Below, piece by piece: positions 26,173 to 35,100 of a stretch of 59,612 nucleotides of DNA; the first letter of the stretch is position 1; each line of letters opens with the position of its first letter. The translations under genes were made by a program, and so were the position numbers. This DNA comes from Pseudomonadota bacterium (lineage in GTDB: Bacteria; Pseudomonadota; Alphaproteobacteria; Rhodospirillales; Magnetospirillaceae). The stretch is taken from contig JAJZUL010000018.1 in the NCBI GenBank assembly GCA_021848545.1, forward strand, positions 1 to 59,612. The letters are read 5' to 3'. Under the pieces are notes generated by a model. It was not told the origin of the DNA. It searched no databases and worked only from the letters and a program-made list of their open reading frames with translations.

Positions 26173-27009
26173 CTATATCTCCCGGATCGACAAAAGGGGA
26201 CGGATGCGGTCGTAGCGAAAGACCGGCCCGTCCTTGCACACGAAATGCGGCCCCCACTGGCAATGGCCGCACAGGCCGCAGCCGCATTTCATGTTGCGTT
26301 CCATGGACAGGTGGATGCGATCCTCGGCGATGCCGTGCCCGGCCAGGGCGGTAGCGACATGACGCATCATGATTTCCGGGCCGCAGACGAAGGCCATGGT
26401 GGCGTAAGGATCGAAGCGGGCTCGGGAGATCAGCTTGGTCACCACCCCGACATTGCCCTGCCAGGACGGATCGGCGCGGTCGACGGTGACATCCACATCC
26501 AGGTCGAAACGGCCCCGCCAGCGCTCGATCTCGCGCCGGAACAGCATATCCTTGGGCGTGCGGGCGCCGTACAGGACGATCACCCGGCTGAAACGCCGCC
26601 GTTCGGCCAGGGCGTGGTACAGGGCCGGGCGCAACGGCGCCAGCCCCACCCCGCCGGCCACCAGCATCAGATCGTGACCGAACGCGTCTTCGACCGGCCA
26701 GGGCGTGCCGAAGGGCCCGCGCACCCCCACCACCTGACCCACCGTAAGGCGATCCAGCGCCCGGCTGACGGCGCCGACCGCCCGCGTGGTATGGACCACC
26801 TTGGTCCCGTCGCCGGGATCGCCGGAAATGGAAATGGGAATCTCCCCCACCCCGAAGGCGGTCAGCATGTTGAACTGCCCGGCGGCGAAGGTGAACGGCG
26901 CCGGCGAACAGGGAGCGATCTCCATGGTGACGGTGTCCGGCAATTCGCGCCGAATCTTATGAATGCGGAACGGCACCGGCACCATCGGGTCGGCGGCGGC
27001 GGCGGTCAC
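26173..27009 (-). CDS. hydG: Sulfhydrogenase gamma-type FAD/NAD(P)-binding subunit (HydG)
   Basis: A 278-residue ferredoxin-NADP reductase-like subunit that exchanges electrons between the hydrogenase and NAD(P)H. It has the FAD-binding strand region ([20 protein letters not shown]), the nucleotide site [20 protein letters not shown] and the C-terminal cysteine cluster [12 protein letters not shown], which holds a [2Fe-2S] centre in the family. GTG 27009 overlaps the stop of the cNMP-protein gene (GTGA) and follows GGGAGG; ATG 26985 is an alternative eight codons in. The open frame continues far upstream but only inside the neighbouring genes. Confidence 0.92.
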   Translation of the reverse strand: MTAAAADPMVPVPFRIHKIRRELPDTVTMEIAPCSPAPFTFAAGQFNMLTAFGVGEIPISISGDPGDGTKVVHTTRAVGAVSRALDRLTVGQVVGVRGPFGTPWPVEDAFGHDLMLVAGGVGLAPLRPALYHALAERRRFSRVIVLYGARTPKDMLFRREIERWRGRFDLDVDVTVDRADPSWQGNVGVVTKLISRARFDPYATMAFVCGPEIMMRHVATALAGHGIAEDRIHLSMERNMKCGCGLCGHCQWGPHFVCKDGPVFRYDRIRPLLSIREI

Positions 27010-27503
27010 GCCTCCCGCTCCCGCCGGCCGGCGCCGGGATGGGGGCCGTACAGATCGAGAAGCTGCAGGCGGGCGCCGGCAAGACGATGGGCCATCATGC
27101 GCACGAAACGCTGCATCACCTCGTATCCCAGGGCGGGATCGGTGTCCATCTTGCCCCGCAGGCATTTGCCGTCGAAGGATATGACCCGCACCAGCGAGGT
27201 GGCCCTGACGTCGAAGGTGGAGCGGTAGGGCTCGACGATCCACGACCAGCCGGTCACGTCGCCCTCCCCCAGGGTTTCGATGATGATCGGCCGACGGCCG
27301 GGGGCGTCGATCTCGACCGCCACCTGACCGGCGCGGATCAGATAGAATTTGTTGGCCGGCTCGCCCTCGCGGGTGAGGAAGGCGCCGGCATCGAAGCGCT
27401 CGTTGGCGGCGCAGCCCACCAGCAGCGCCCGCAGCTTGCCGTCGATGCCGCGAAAAAAAGGATGGTCGTCGATGACCGGCCCGAGATCGTGTTGCGCAAC
27501 CAT
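27006..27503 (-). CDS. Single-domain cyclic-nucleotide-binding protein in the hydrogenase operon
   Basis: A 165-residue protein made of one Crp/Fnr-type cyclic-nucleotide-binding beta-barrel (residues about 10-130: [20 protein letters not shown], then [17 protein letters not shown]) and a C-terminal helix. It has no DNA-binding helix-turn-helix. In the phosphate-binding loop the usual FGE motif is replaced by GWSW, so ligand binding may be altered. I recall GWSW-type proteins of this length near hydrogenase genes in other bacteria, so the pairing may be conserved. It lies between hydB (three-base gap) and hydG (four-base overlap), which implies matched synthesis and perhaps a structural or allosteric role in the complex. 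Confidence 0.82.
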   Translation of the reverse strand: MVAQHDLGPVIDDHPFFRGIDGKLRALLVGCAANERFDAGAFLTREGEPANKFYLIRAGQVAVEIDAPGRRPIIIETLGEGDVTGWSWIVEPYRSTFDVRATSLVRVISFDGKCLRGKMDTDPALGYEVMQRFVRMMAHRLAGARLQLLDLYGPHPGAGRREREA

Positions 27504-27506
27504 GGC

Positions 27507-28634
27507 CTACCTCTCGTTCTCGTCCGGAACGATGGCCCGGACCTCTTCGGTGATGTCGATGCCCACCGGGCACCAGGTGATGCAGCGTCCGCAGCCGACG
27601 CACCCCGATCGCCCGAACTGATCGTGCCAGGTGGCAAGCTTGTGGGTGATCCATTGCCGATAGCGCGACGCGGCGCCGGGCCGGACCGCGCCCCCGTGCA
27701 GGTAGCTGAAATCCAGGGTGAAACAGGAATCCCAATGACGCCACCGTTCGACGCGGGTCCCGGCAAGATCGGTGGTGTCTTCGACCGACGTGCAGAAACA
27801 GGTCGGGCAGACCATGGTGCAGTTGCCGCAGGCGAGGCAGCGGCCGGCCACCTCGTCCCAGCGGGCGTGCAAAGCGAAATCGCCCAGTTTCCGGCCGGCG
27901 GAATCGTCCAGGGCGCGGGTCTGGGACGCGGCCACCCGGCCCAACCGGTCGGCGGCGAAGGCGAGATCGGCCGGGTCCGCCTCCGGGCACGTCAATCCGG
28001 CCAGGATGTCCGCGCCCACAACCGACCCCACCCGGGCCAGGAACAGGTGACGCCCGTCCCGCACCACCTCCACCAACCGGATGTCGAAACCGCCGGTCAC
28101 CGCCGGGCCGTCCCCGCGTGAGGCGCAAAAGCAGGTGGCCGCCGATTCGGCGCATTCCACCGCCACCACCAGGCTCGATTCCCGGCGCCGGACATAACCG
28201 GGATCGATCTCGGCGAACACCTCCGCCTGAATATCGATCGCCGCCAACTCGCAAGCCCGCACGCCGATCAGGGCCATGGGCGCGTCCGGCGGATCGGCGG
28301 GCGCCATCTCGACCTCCTCGGCGCCGGTGGACAAAGCGAAAATCCGCTGCCGCGGCGGGTGCAGGACCCGCTTCCAGCTTTGCGGCGCCAGGGTATAGCC
28401 GAACAACGCCCCGTCGTCGCGGCGGCGCAGGCGGTAAAAGCCGCCCTCCTGCTCGTCGCCCCAGCCGGCGGGCAGATCGGCCGTCCCGGCGATGTCGTCA
28501 TAAACCACCGCGTCCTCGCCCAGGCGGGGACCGATGACCCGATAGCCGCGGCCGCGCAAGGCCGCGATCAACCGGTCCAGGTCGCGCGGTTCAAGGGCGT
28601 GTGTGGCGCCGTCCGAAAGGGGGCCGTCAAGCAT
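27507..28634 (-). CDS. hydB: Sulfhydrogenase beta-type 4Fe-4S subunit (HydB)
   Basis: A 375-residue iron-sulfur subunit of the group 3b hydrogenase, first gene of the operon. The C-terminal half has two 4Fe-4S motifs, [17 protein letters not shown] (about residue 245) and [16 protein letters not shown] (about residue 345). Additional cysteines lie in [11 protein letters not shown] and [11 protein letters not shown]. In the family this subunit links the NiFe module to the flavin subunit HydG. ATG 28634 follows AGGAGGTGGA, an excellent ribosome site. The promoter region lies upstream at 28640-28720. Confidence 0.92.
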   Translation of the reverse strand: MLDGPLSDGATHALEPRDLDRLIAALRGRGYRVIGPRLGEDAVVYDDIAGTADLPAGWGDEQEGGFYRLRRRDDGALFGYTLAPQSWKRVLHPPRQRIFALSTGAEEVEMAPADPPDAPMALIGVRACELAAIDIQAEVFAEIDPGYVRRRESSLVVAVECAESAATCFCASRGDGPAVTGGFDIRLVEVVRDGRHLFLARVGSVVGADILAGLTCPEADPADLAFAADRLGRVAASQTRALDDSAGRKLGDFALHARWDEVAGRCLACGNCTMVCPTCFCTSVEDTTDLAGTRVERWRHWDSCFTLDFSYLHGGAVRPGAASRYRQWITHKLATWHDQFGRSGCVGCGRCITWCPVGIDITEEVRAIVPDENER

Positions 28635-28642
28635 TCCACCTC

Positions 28643-28715
28643 CTGAAATTCAGCAGGAACGCGCATCAATCCCACAGACAAGCTAAACGGCGGGCTATCT
28701 ATTGGAATATAATAG
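28643..28715 (-). promoter_or_regulatory. Candidate control region of the hyd operon
   Basis: An AT-rich patch unlike its surroundings lies upstream of hydB. It holds an 11-base perfect palindrome CTGAAATTCAG (28643-28653), immediately before the ribosome site, and a looser inverted repeat CTATT-N7-AATAG (28699-28715), which on the minus strand reads as TATTAT-like -10 material. No FNR, NtrC or sigma54 consensus is recognisable. Confidence 0.3.
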
Positions 28716-28720
28716 TTTTT

Positions 28721-29515
28721 TTAAGGCTGCACCGACCCGCCCCCATCCCTGGGACCCCCCCATCCCTGGGACCCCAGGTCCGGCCGATGCATCATTCGAT
28801 GATAGCGTGCCGATTGCGCGGCCGCCTTGCGCACGAACAAACCCATCACCGCCCACCAACCTCCGATAATCAGCGAGCCGGTCACGACAGTATAAAGCCC
28901 GAATGCCATCAATAACAGACCAAGTCCCTGTCCGGTCAGGGCGGCGATCTTGGTCGCCCATCCCATATCCCGGCGCCAGGCCCACAAACCGGCCCGCAGA
29001 CAGCGGCCGCCATCCAGGGGAAAGGCGGGAATCAGATTGAACACCCCCAGGATGAAATTGATGACGGCAAGGTATTCCAGAACCGCCACGATGGTGACCG
29101 GCGCCACGCCGCCGATGGCGGCGGCCGTCACATGAACCACGATCGCCACGATGATGCTGGCGATGGGACCGGCGATGGCCATCAGGAATTCCGCCCGCGC
29201 CGAGGGCGGTTCGTCGGCCAATTCAGCCACGCCGCCGAAAATGAACAGGGTGATGCCGTTGATCCGCATGCGGAAATGGCGGGCCACCAGCGCATGGGAC
29301 AATTCATGCGCCACCAGGGAGGAAGCCAAACCGATCAGACCGACCCCGCCCATGATTCCGTATTGCCAGACGGGCAATCCCGGCACCACCACCGGGAAAT
29401 ACCCGGTTCCCAGGCTCCAGACGACCAGCACCGCCAGCAGCAGCCAACTGGCATCGATTCTGATGGGAAAACCGAACAGGGCGAACAGGGTGAGCCGCCG
29501 GCCAACCAAGGGCAT
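28721..29515 (-). CDS. Site-2 protease family (M50) membrane metalloprotease
   Basis: A 264-residue polytopic zinc protease of the M50 family that cuts substrates inside the membrane. The zinc motif is SLVAHELSHALVARHF (HExxH, about residue 65), the third ligand motif is NLIPAFPLDGGR (about residue 160), and five or six hydrophobic helices surround them. The start ATG 29515 has GGGAGGA directly upstream. Many relatives carry a C-terminal CBS pair; this one ends after the last helix in a Gly/Pro-rich tail. That tail is encoded by a 17-base tandem duplication (28741-28775), the second copy being read in a shifted frame. Substrate unknown. Confidence 0.88.
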   Translation of the reverse strand: MPLVGRRLTLFALFGFPIRIDASWLLLAVLVVWSLGTGYFPVVVPGLPVWQYGIMGGVGLIGLASSLVAHELSHALVARHFRMRINGITLFIFGGVAELADEPPSARAEFLMAIAGPIASIIVAIVVHVTAAAIGGVAPVTIVAVLEYLAVINFILGVFNLIPAFPLDGGRCLRAGLWAWRRDMGWATKIAALTGQGLGLLLMAFGLYTVVTGSLIIGGWWAVMGLFVRKAAAQSARYHRMMHRPDLGSQGWGGPRDGGGSVQP

Positions 29516-29558
29516 TCCTCCCACGGGGGGAAACGGCCTGGTCAAACGCGAAAGAGAG

Positions 29559-30191
29559 TCACGTCTCCTCGGGCAGACCGGCCAACCGCAGCAGCGGCTC
29601 CCATTCCCGGATATAGTCGCGGGCGCGACGCCCACCGCCGTCCAGCAGAGTAGCGCCCTCCGCCGCCAGGGTGGGGTAAATCTGGCTGTCGCGCAACCGG
29701 GCGACCACGGGAAAGCCGAGCCCACCGAAAAAAGCGTCGAGATGGGCCGAGGCGCGGGTATTGGGGCGCAGACGGTTTCCCACCACCGCCACCACCCGCT
29801 TGTTCTTGCGCACCGCCTTGACCTCAGCCAGCTTGCCGAGAAAATGAGCCGAGGCGTCCTCGTCGAAGGCCGAGGGCAGCACCGGCACCACCACCACGTC
29901 GGCGATATCGATCAGCTCGGCGACCGCCTTGTGGCGCATGGCCGCCGGCGCGTCGATGACCAGGCGTTCAACGCCCGACGGCGGCGCCGCCACCGACCGC
30001 GACCAGTCAAGCCCCTGAATGGCCGGCTCGCCGTCGCGGCGACGGCGCAGCCAGTTCAGGCTGGAGCGCTGGCGGTCGCAATCGCCGATCGCCGTCTTGA
30101 ACCCGGCCTGGGCGCAGGCCACGGCCAGATGGGTGGCGATGGTGGTCTTGCCGCAGCCCCCTTTGATATTGCCGACAAGTATGGACAGCAT
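29559..30191 (-). CDS. Orphan ParA family ATPase
   Basis: A 210-residue ParA/MinD-like ATPase. The deviant Walker A motif is at the N-terminus (GNIKGGCGKTTIATHLA), followed by DCDRQRSSLNWLRRR and a Walker B-like VERLVIDAPAAMR. There is no N-terminal helix-turn-helix and no parB neighbour, so this is a small orphan ParA of the type that positions protein cargo or chemoreceptor clusters rather than a plasmid or chromosome segregation pair. It lies between the radical SAM gene and the site-2 protease gene, all on the same strand with short gaps. Cargo unknown. Confidence 0.85.
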   Translation of the reverse strand: MLSILVGNIKGGCGKTTIATHLAVACAQAGFKTAIGDCDRQRSSLNWLRRRRDGEPAIQGLDWSRSVAAPPSGVERLVIDAPAAMRHKAVAELIDIADVVVVPVLPSAFDEDASAHFLGKLAEVKAVRKNKRVVAVVGNRLRPNTRASAHLDAFFGGLGFPVVARLRDSQIYPTLAAEGATLLDGGGRRARDYIREWEPLLRLAGLPEET

Positions 30192-30262
30192 TCCCCGCGC
30201 CTTTCCCGACCCCCGTGTTGCGGCAAGGGTGGAGGAAAGACGGGGGAGTTTAAAGAGAAGGT

Positions 30263-31147
30263 TTACAGCCCCCGCAGAAAGGCGGGGCGCAGACGACGGG
30301 CTCCCGCCAGGGCGTCGTCGATCTCGGCCAGCAACCGGCCGCGATCCTTGGGCAGGGTTCCGGCCAGGGGAAGAGTGTTGCTGGCGTGGTTGGTGCGAAA
30401 GATCACCGGGCGCGGCGGAGCCAGCATTTCCACCAGCCGGCGCAATTCGATCAGCACGCCCCCGTCGTCCTGGGGCCGGAAACCGGGCATGCGGGCGAGG
30501 AAACCGGCGCGGGCGCGCTCGTCCAGACCAAGCTGCAAGGTGGACAGATAGGCCGGCGGCACCCGGTTGATCAGATCGGCGGTGGCCTCGATATGCTCTT
30601 CCCAGCCATCCCGGCCGGCAAGGCCGGCGATGACCGTCGCCGAGACCTTCAAACCGCCTTCGGCGGCCCGGACGAGTCCCGCCTCCATCTGGCGGCGGGA
30701 CCCCTTGGCGATGGCCTTCAGCACCCGATCCGACCCGCTTTCCACCCCGACATAGACCAGGGACAGGCGCCTGGCCTTCAGAAGCGCGATCTCGTCCGCG
30801 GTTTTACGCAGCAGGTTGAAGGGGGTGGCATAGGCCGAAACCCGTTGCAGATCGGGCAGCAGCCGGGCGGCATGGTCGCACAGATCGACCAGAACCGGGA
30901 CCGGCAGCCCATAGGCGTCGCCGTCGGCGAGAAACAGACGGGTGGCGTCGGGCCGGTCGGCGGCCAGCACCGCCAGATCGGCCAGGATGTCGTCCAGGGG
31001 CCGCTGGGTATAGGTCTTGTCGCGATACATGCCGCAAAAGGCGCAGGCGTTGAAGCCGCACCCCAGGGTGGCCTGGACGATCAGGTTGCGCCCCTCGGAG
31101 GGTGGTCGCCACAAAGGCGGGTCGTAAAGGGAATCGATGGCGGGCAT
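30263..31147 (-). CDS. Radical SAM protein
   Basis: A 294-residue radical S-adenosylmethionine enzyme. The cluster motif is LGCGFNACAFCGMYRDK (residues about 27-43). It is followed by a TIM-barrel pattern with FLADGDAYGLPVP and YVGVESGSDRVLKAI, the glycine-rich SAM contacts, and later ATVIAGLAGRDGWEEHI. It has no B12 domain and no extra ferredoxin domain. The reaction cannot be named. The start is ATG 31147; the frame is open to 31174. Neighbours are the HD-GYP regulator 23 bases upstream and parA downstream. Confidence 0.85.
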   Translation of the reverse strand: MPAIDSLYDPPLWRPPSEGRNLIVQATLGCGFNACAFCGMYRDKTYTQRPLDDILADLAVLAADRPDATRLFLADGDAYGLPVPVLVDLCDHAARLLPDLQRVSAYATPFNLLRKTADEIALLKARRLSLVYVGVESGSDRVLKAIAKGSRRQMEAGLVRAAEGGLKVSATVIAGLAGRDGWEEHIEATADLINRVPPAYLSTLQLGLDERARAGFLARMPGFRPQDDGGVLIELRRLVEMLAPPRPVIFRTNHASNTLPLAGTLPKDRGRLLAEIDDALAGARRLRPAFLRGL

Positions 31148-31170
31148 GCGCCATCCTACCCCAGCCCCGG

Positions 31171-32130
31171 TCAATCCGGCAAAGCGCGGCGCACCTCGGT
31201 GAAGGCGTCGACGGATTCAAGGAACAAAGGCACCAGGTCGGGATCGAAATGGCGCCCCGCCTGGGCCTGGATATAGGACACCACGTCGGCCAGCGGCCAA
31301 GGGTCCTTGTAGGGACGACGCGACAACAGGGCGTCGTAAACGTCGGTCAGGGCGACGATGCGGCCTTCGACGGGAATATCGGGACCGGCGAGCCCCATCG
31401 GATAGCCCGTGCCGTCCCACTTTTCATGATGGGTCAGGGCGATGCGGCTGGCCATCTGCATCAGGCTCGATCCCTTGGCGCCGATGATCGCCGCGCCCCG
31501 TTCCGGATGGGTCCGCATCTCCGCCCACTCGACCTCGTTGAGCGGGCCGGGCTTCAGAAGGATGCTGTCGGGTATGCCGATTTTCCCGATGTCGTGCATG
31601 GGCGCGGTGCTGCCGATGGCCTCGCACAGGACCGGCGGCCAGCCCAGCCGCCCGGCCAGGATGGCGGCGTAGCGGCCCATCCGCCGCACATGGGCTCCCG
31701 TCTCGTTATCCTTGAATTCGCCGGCCACCCCCAGCCGGTCCAGCACCGTCGCCTGATCGACCAGGGCGATATGGGTACGGATTCGGGCGCGGACCACCGC
31801 CGCCGACACCGGCTTGGTCACGTAATCGACGGCGCCGGCCTCGAAGCCGCGGGCCTCGTCCACGCTTTCGCCGAGCGCGGTCACGAAGATCACCGGAATG
31901 TGGTCGATCTCGGGATCGGCCTTCAGGCGCCGGCATACCTCGTAGCCGTCGATGCCGGGCATCATGACATCGAGAAGGATGAGATTGGGGCGATGGCGCC
32001 GCGCCGCCTCCACGGCCTTGTCGCCGCTTTTGACGAAAGCCAGCGCATAGGTATCGGCGAGAATGCCGCGCAACACTTCGAGATTGCTGGCCTGATCGTC
32101 GATAACCAGGATTTTCCAAATCTTGCTCAT
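31171..32130 (-). CDS. Response regulator with HD-GYP c-di-GMP phosphodiesterase domain
   Basis: A 319-residue two-domain protein. Residues 1-120 are a CheY-like receiver with the phospho-acceptor in LILLDVMMPGIDGYEV and the conserved Lys in DYVTKPVS. Residues about 135-310 are an HD-GYP domain with all key motifs (MHDIGKIGIP, LTHHEKWDGTGYP), so it should hydrolyse cyclic di-GMP. It lies 21 bases downstream of the hybrid kinase gene and is its obvious partner: phosphotransfer from the kinase's Hpt domain would control c-di-GMP breakdown. Confidence 0.93.
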   Translation of the reverse strand: MSKIWKILVIDDQASNLEVLRGILADTYALAFVKSGDKAVEAARRHRPNLILLDVMMPGIDGYEVCRRLKADPEIDHIPVIFVTALGESVDEARGFEAGAVDYVTKPVSAAVVRARIRTHIALVDQATVLDRLGVAGEFKDNETGAHVRRMGRYAAILAGRLGWPPVLCEAIGSTAPMHDIGKIGIPDSILLKPGPLNEVEWAEMRTHPERGAAIIGAKGSSLMQMASRIALTHHEKWDGTGYPMGLAGPDIPVEGRIVALTDVYDALLSRRPYKDPWPLADVVSYIQAQAGRHFDPDLVPLFLESVDAFTEVRRALPD

Positions 32131-32151
32131 CGGCGCATCATCCGCATCCTG

Positions 32152-35100
32152 TCACACGGAAATTTCCGGCCGCCCCAAACCGGCGACCAGATCCCGCGCC
32201 TGTTCGAATTCATAATCGGCGATAAGCGCGCGCAGACGGGCGACCATATCGGGCGGCCAGGCGGCGCAGGAACGTTCCAGCACGTTCTCCACCAAATCGG
32301 GATCGTCGCTGCTCAAGGCCGCCAGCATCTCGTCCACCGATTGGATCGTCACATAGGCCGTACCCGCTTCGACCGATACCGACGGAGCGGCGGGAACGGC
32401 AAGCGTTTCCGACAGCACGGCGGTCGAGACGCCGACACGGGTCAGGGCCTTGTCCAGATCGGTCAGCAGGGAGCCGATGGCCTCGGGCCGTCTGGCCTTG
32501 AAATCGTCGTTAAGGCGCGCGGATATTTTCGCGACGTCGGTCAGGGCGAGATTGGCCGACACGCCTTTCAGCCCATGAGCCAGTTCATACGCCCCGTCCC
32601 AATCGCCCTGCCGATGCAGGTCGCGCAGGCGCACGGCCGTATCGGCGAATTTGCCGCCGAAACCGATCAGGGCGGAGACATAGCGCTCGCGATCGTTCCA
32701 GCGGCGCATGGCTTCGGCGGTATCGATGCCCTCGACCCGGAGCAGACGCGGAATTTCGAGCGCGGCCGCTCCCGCCGCGTCCGATTTCCGCCCCCGCCCG
32801 GCGGGTACCACCGATTCCATCAGATGGAACAATTCCTTGAAATCGATGGGCTTGCCGATGAAGGCGGTCATGCCGGCGGCGAAGCAGCGTTCCTGCTCGG
32901 AGGCCTGCACGCTGGCGGTCAAGGCGACGATGGGAACCTGATAGGCTTTCGGCTTGGCGGCGCGGCGAATTTCGCGGGTGGCGTCCAGGCCGTTTTTTCC
33001 GGGCATATGGACATCCATCAACACGATGTCGAATTCCTCGGCCAGGGCCTTTTCAACCGCTTCCACGCCGTCGCGGGCGATTTCGACGTGATGGCCCTGG
33101 GCGCTCAGACGGGCTTCGGCCAATTCAAGATTTTCCTCGATATCGTCGGCCAGAAGCACCCGGAACAGGCGCGGCGAATGGGCCGGCGCCTCGCCGGTGA
33201 AATCCTCGTCGCCGCACATCCCGGACAGATCGGGCCGGGCCTCCAGCGGCAGATGAACATGGAAGACGGTACCCTCGCCCAGCCGGCTTTCCACCTCGAT
33301 CCGCCCCCCCATGGCCTCGGCCAGCTGCTTGCAGATCGAAACGCCGAGCCCGGTGCCGCCGAAGCGCCGGGTGGTGGTGCTGTCGGCCTGGACGAACGGC
33401 GTGAAGATGCGGGATATTTGCCGCTCGGTCATGCCGATGCCGGTATCGGAGACCGACAGATGGATCATCCCCGGGGAATCGGGCGCGACGGCAAGGCGAA
33501 CGCCGCCGGTCTCGGTGAACTTGATGGCGTTGCCCAGAAGGTTGGTGACGATCTGGCGTATGCGCATGGGATCGCCGACGTAGCAGGCGCTCATGGCCTC
33601 GTCGCAGGCCACCTCCACCGTCAATTTCTTGTCGCTGATCTTCACCCGGAACATGTCGACGGCGTCATGGATCAGGTGCGGCAGGTTGAACACGATGCTC
33701 TCGAATTCGATGGCGCCGCTTTGCAGCTTCGAAAAATCGAGGATGTCGTTGATCAGAAGAAGCAGCGATTTCGCCGAATTATGCGCCGTCGTCAGCTGGC
33801 GGCGCGCGGTGGCCGTCAAATCCCCTTCCAGAACGAGGCTGAGGAACCCGAGAACGGAATTCATCGGCGTGCGGATTTCATGGCTCATGTTGGCCAGGAA
33901 TTGGCTTTTGGCCACGTCGGCGGCCTTGGTCTTGACCAAGGCCTCCTCAAGCTGCCGATTGACCTCGCGCATGGTGATTTCCGCCTGCCTGACGGCGGTG
34001 ATGTCGGTGGCCAGCACGAAGAAACCGGCCACGCTCCCATCGCGGAAATCGGGAATGTAATGAACCTGGCTGTACTCTTTGGCGCCGGACCGGGTTTTGA
34101 TTTCCCGTTCGAAGGATTGCGGCCGGCCGGCCAGGACGGCCTCGATGGCGAAACGGGCCTCGGCGATGAAAGCGGGGTCGGCCACATCCTCCATTGGACA
34201 CCCCAGGATCTGCTCGACCGGCCGGCCGAAACTCTGCGCATAAGCGGCATTGGCGTACCGGCAGTGAAGCGACGTGTCCCAATACCCCACCCGGCCCGGA
34301 AGATTGTCGGTGATGGTGGTGATGAATTTCTTCTGGGCGCGCAATTCCTCGTTGGCGTCGCGGATTTCCGCGGTTCGCGCCGCCACCATTTCCTCCAGGT
34401 GATCGCGGTGGGCCTGCAATTCCGCATGGGCGCGTTTGAGATCGGAAATGTCGCGGGCGACGTTGGACACGCCGATAACGGCGCCATCCCGGTCGTAGAT
34501 CGGCGAAACGGTGACCGACACGTCCAACAATCGGCCGTCCCGGTGGCGCCTGCGGGTGACCAAGTGATGGACCCGTTGCCCGCGGCCGATCCGTTGGAGG
34601 ATTTCCTCCTCCTCGGATTCGGCGCCCGGCGGAAACAGGAGCTGCATGTGTTGCCCCAGGATCTGGTCGGCCGTGTACCCGTACAGCCGTTCGGCGCCCG
34701 GATTCCAACTGGTGATGATTCCGTCCAAAGTCTTGCCGATGATGGCGTCATCGGACGAGGCGACGATCGCCGCCAGGACCGCCAGACGTTTTTCGCTTTC
34801 CTCCAGCGCGGCGATCTGACGCTGATGTTCCTCGGACCTCGCCTCGGCCCGGGCCGCCGCCGTCACCGCCTCCATTCGCAATTTCGCGCGCCGGGCCAGA
34901 TGCCAGCTCATGGCGGCGAAAATCAGCAGCAGGGGCAAAACAATCGCCGCCGTTCCATCCCATAAGCGGTCGGTCAGGCCGCGGATGGTGGCATCCGAGC
35001 GATGCGCCACCACCAGCCAATCGGGATTGCCATCGGGCGGCACGCCCTTCAACCCCAGCGAAGCCGGGGTGATCCGGTCCCAGCTCCACAATCCGCTCCC

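Noticed and set aside
24103-28634. Reading the hyd operon as a respiratory (membrane-bound) uptake hydrogenase
   Set aside because: The small subunit has no twin-arginine signal or C-terminal anchor, there is no cytochrome b subunit, and the HydB/HydG partners are those of the soluble NADP-linked type.
31102-34965. 1287-residue plus-strand open frame over the kinase genes
   Set aside because: A mirror of high-GC third positions. The minus strand encodes complete HD-GYP, HisKA, receiver and Hpt motifs; the plus translation is His/Gly/Gln-rich with no domain.
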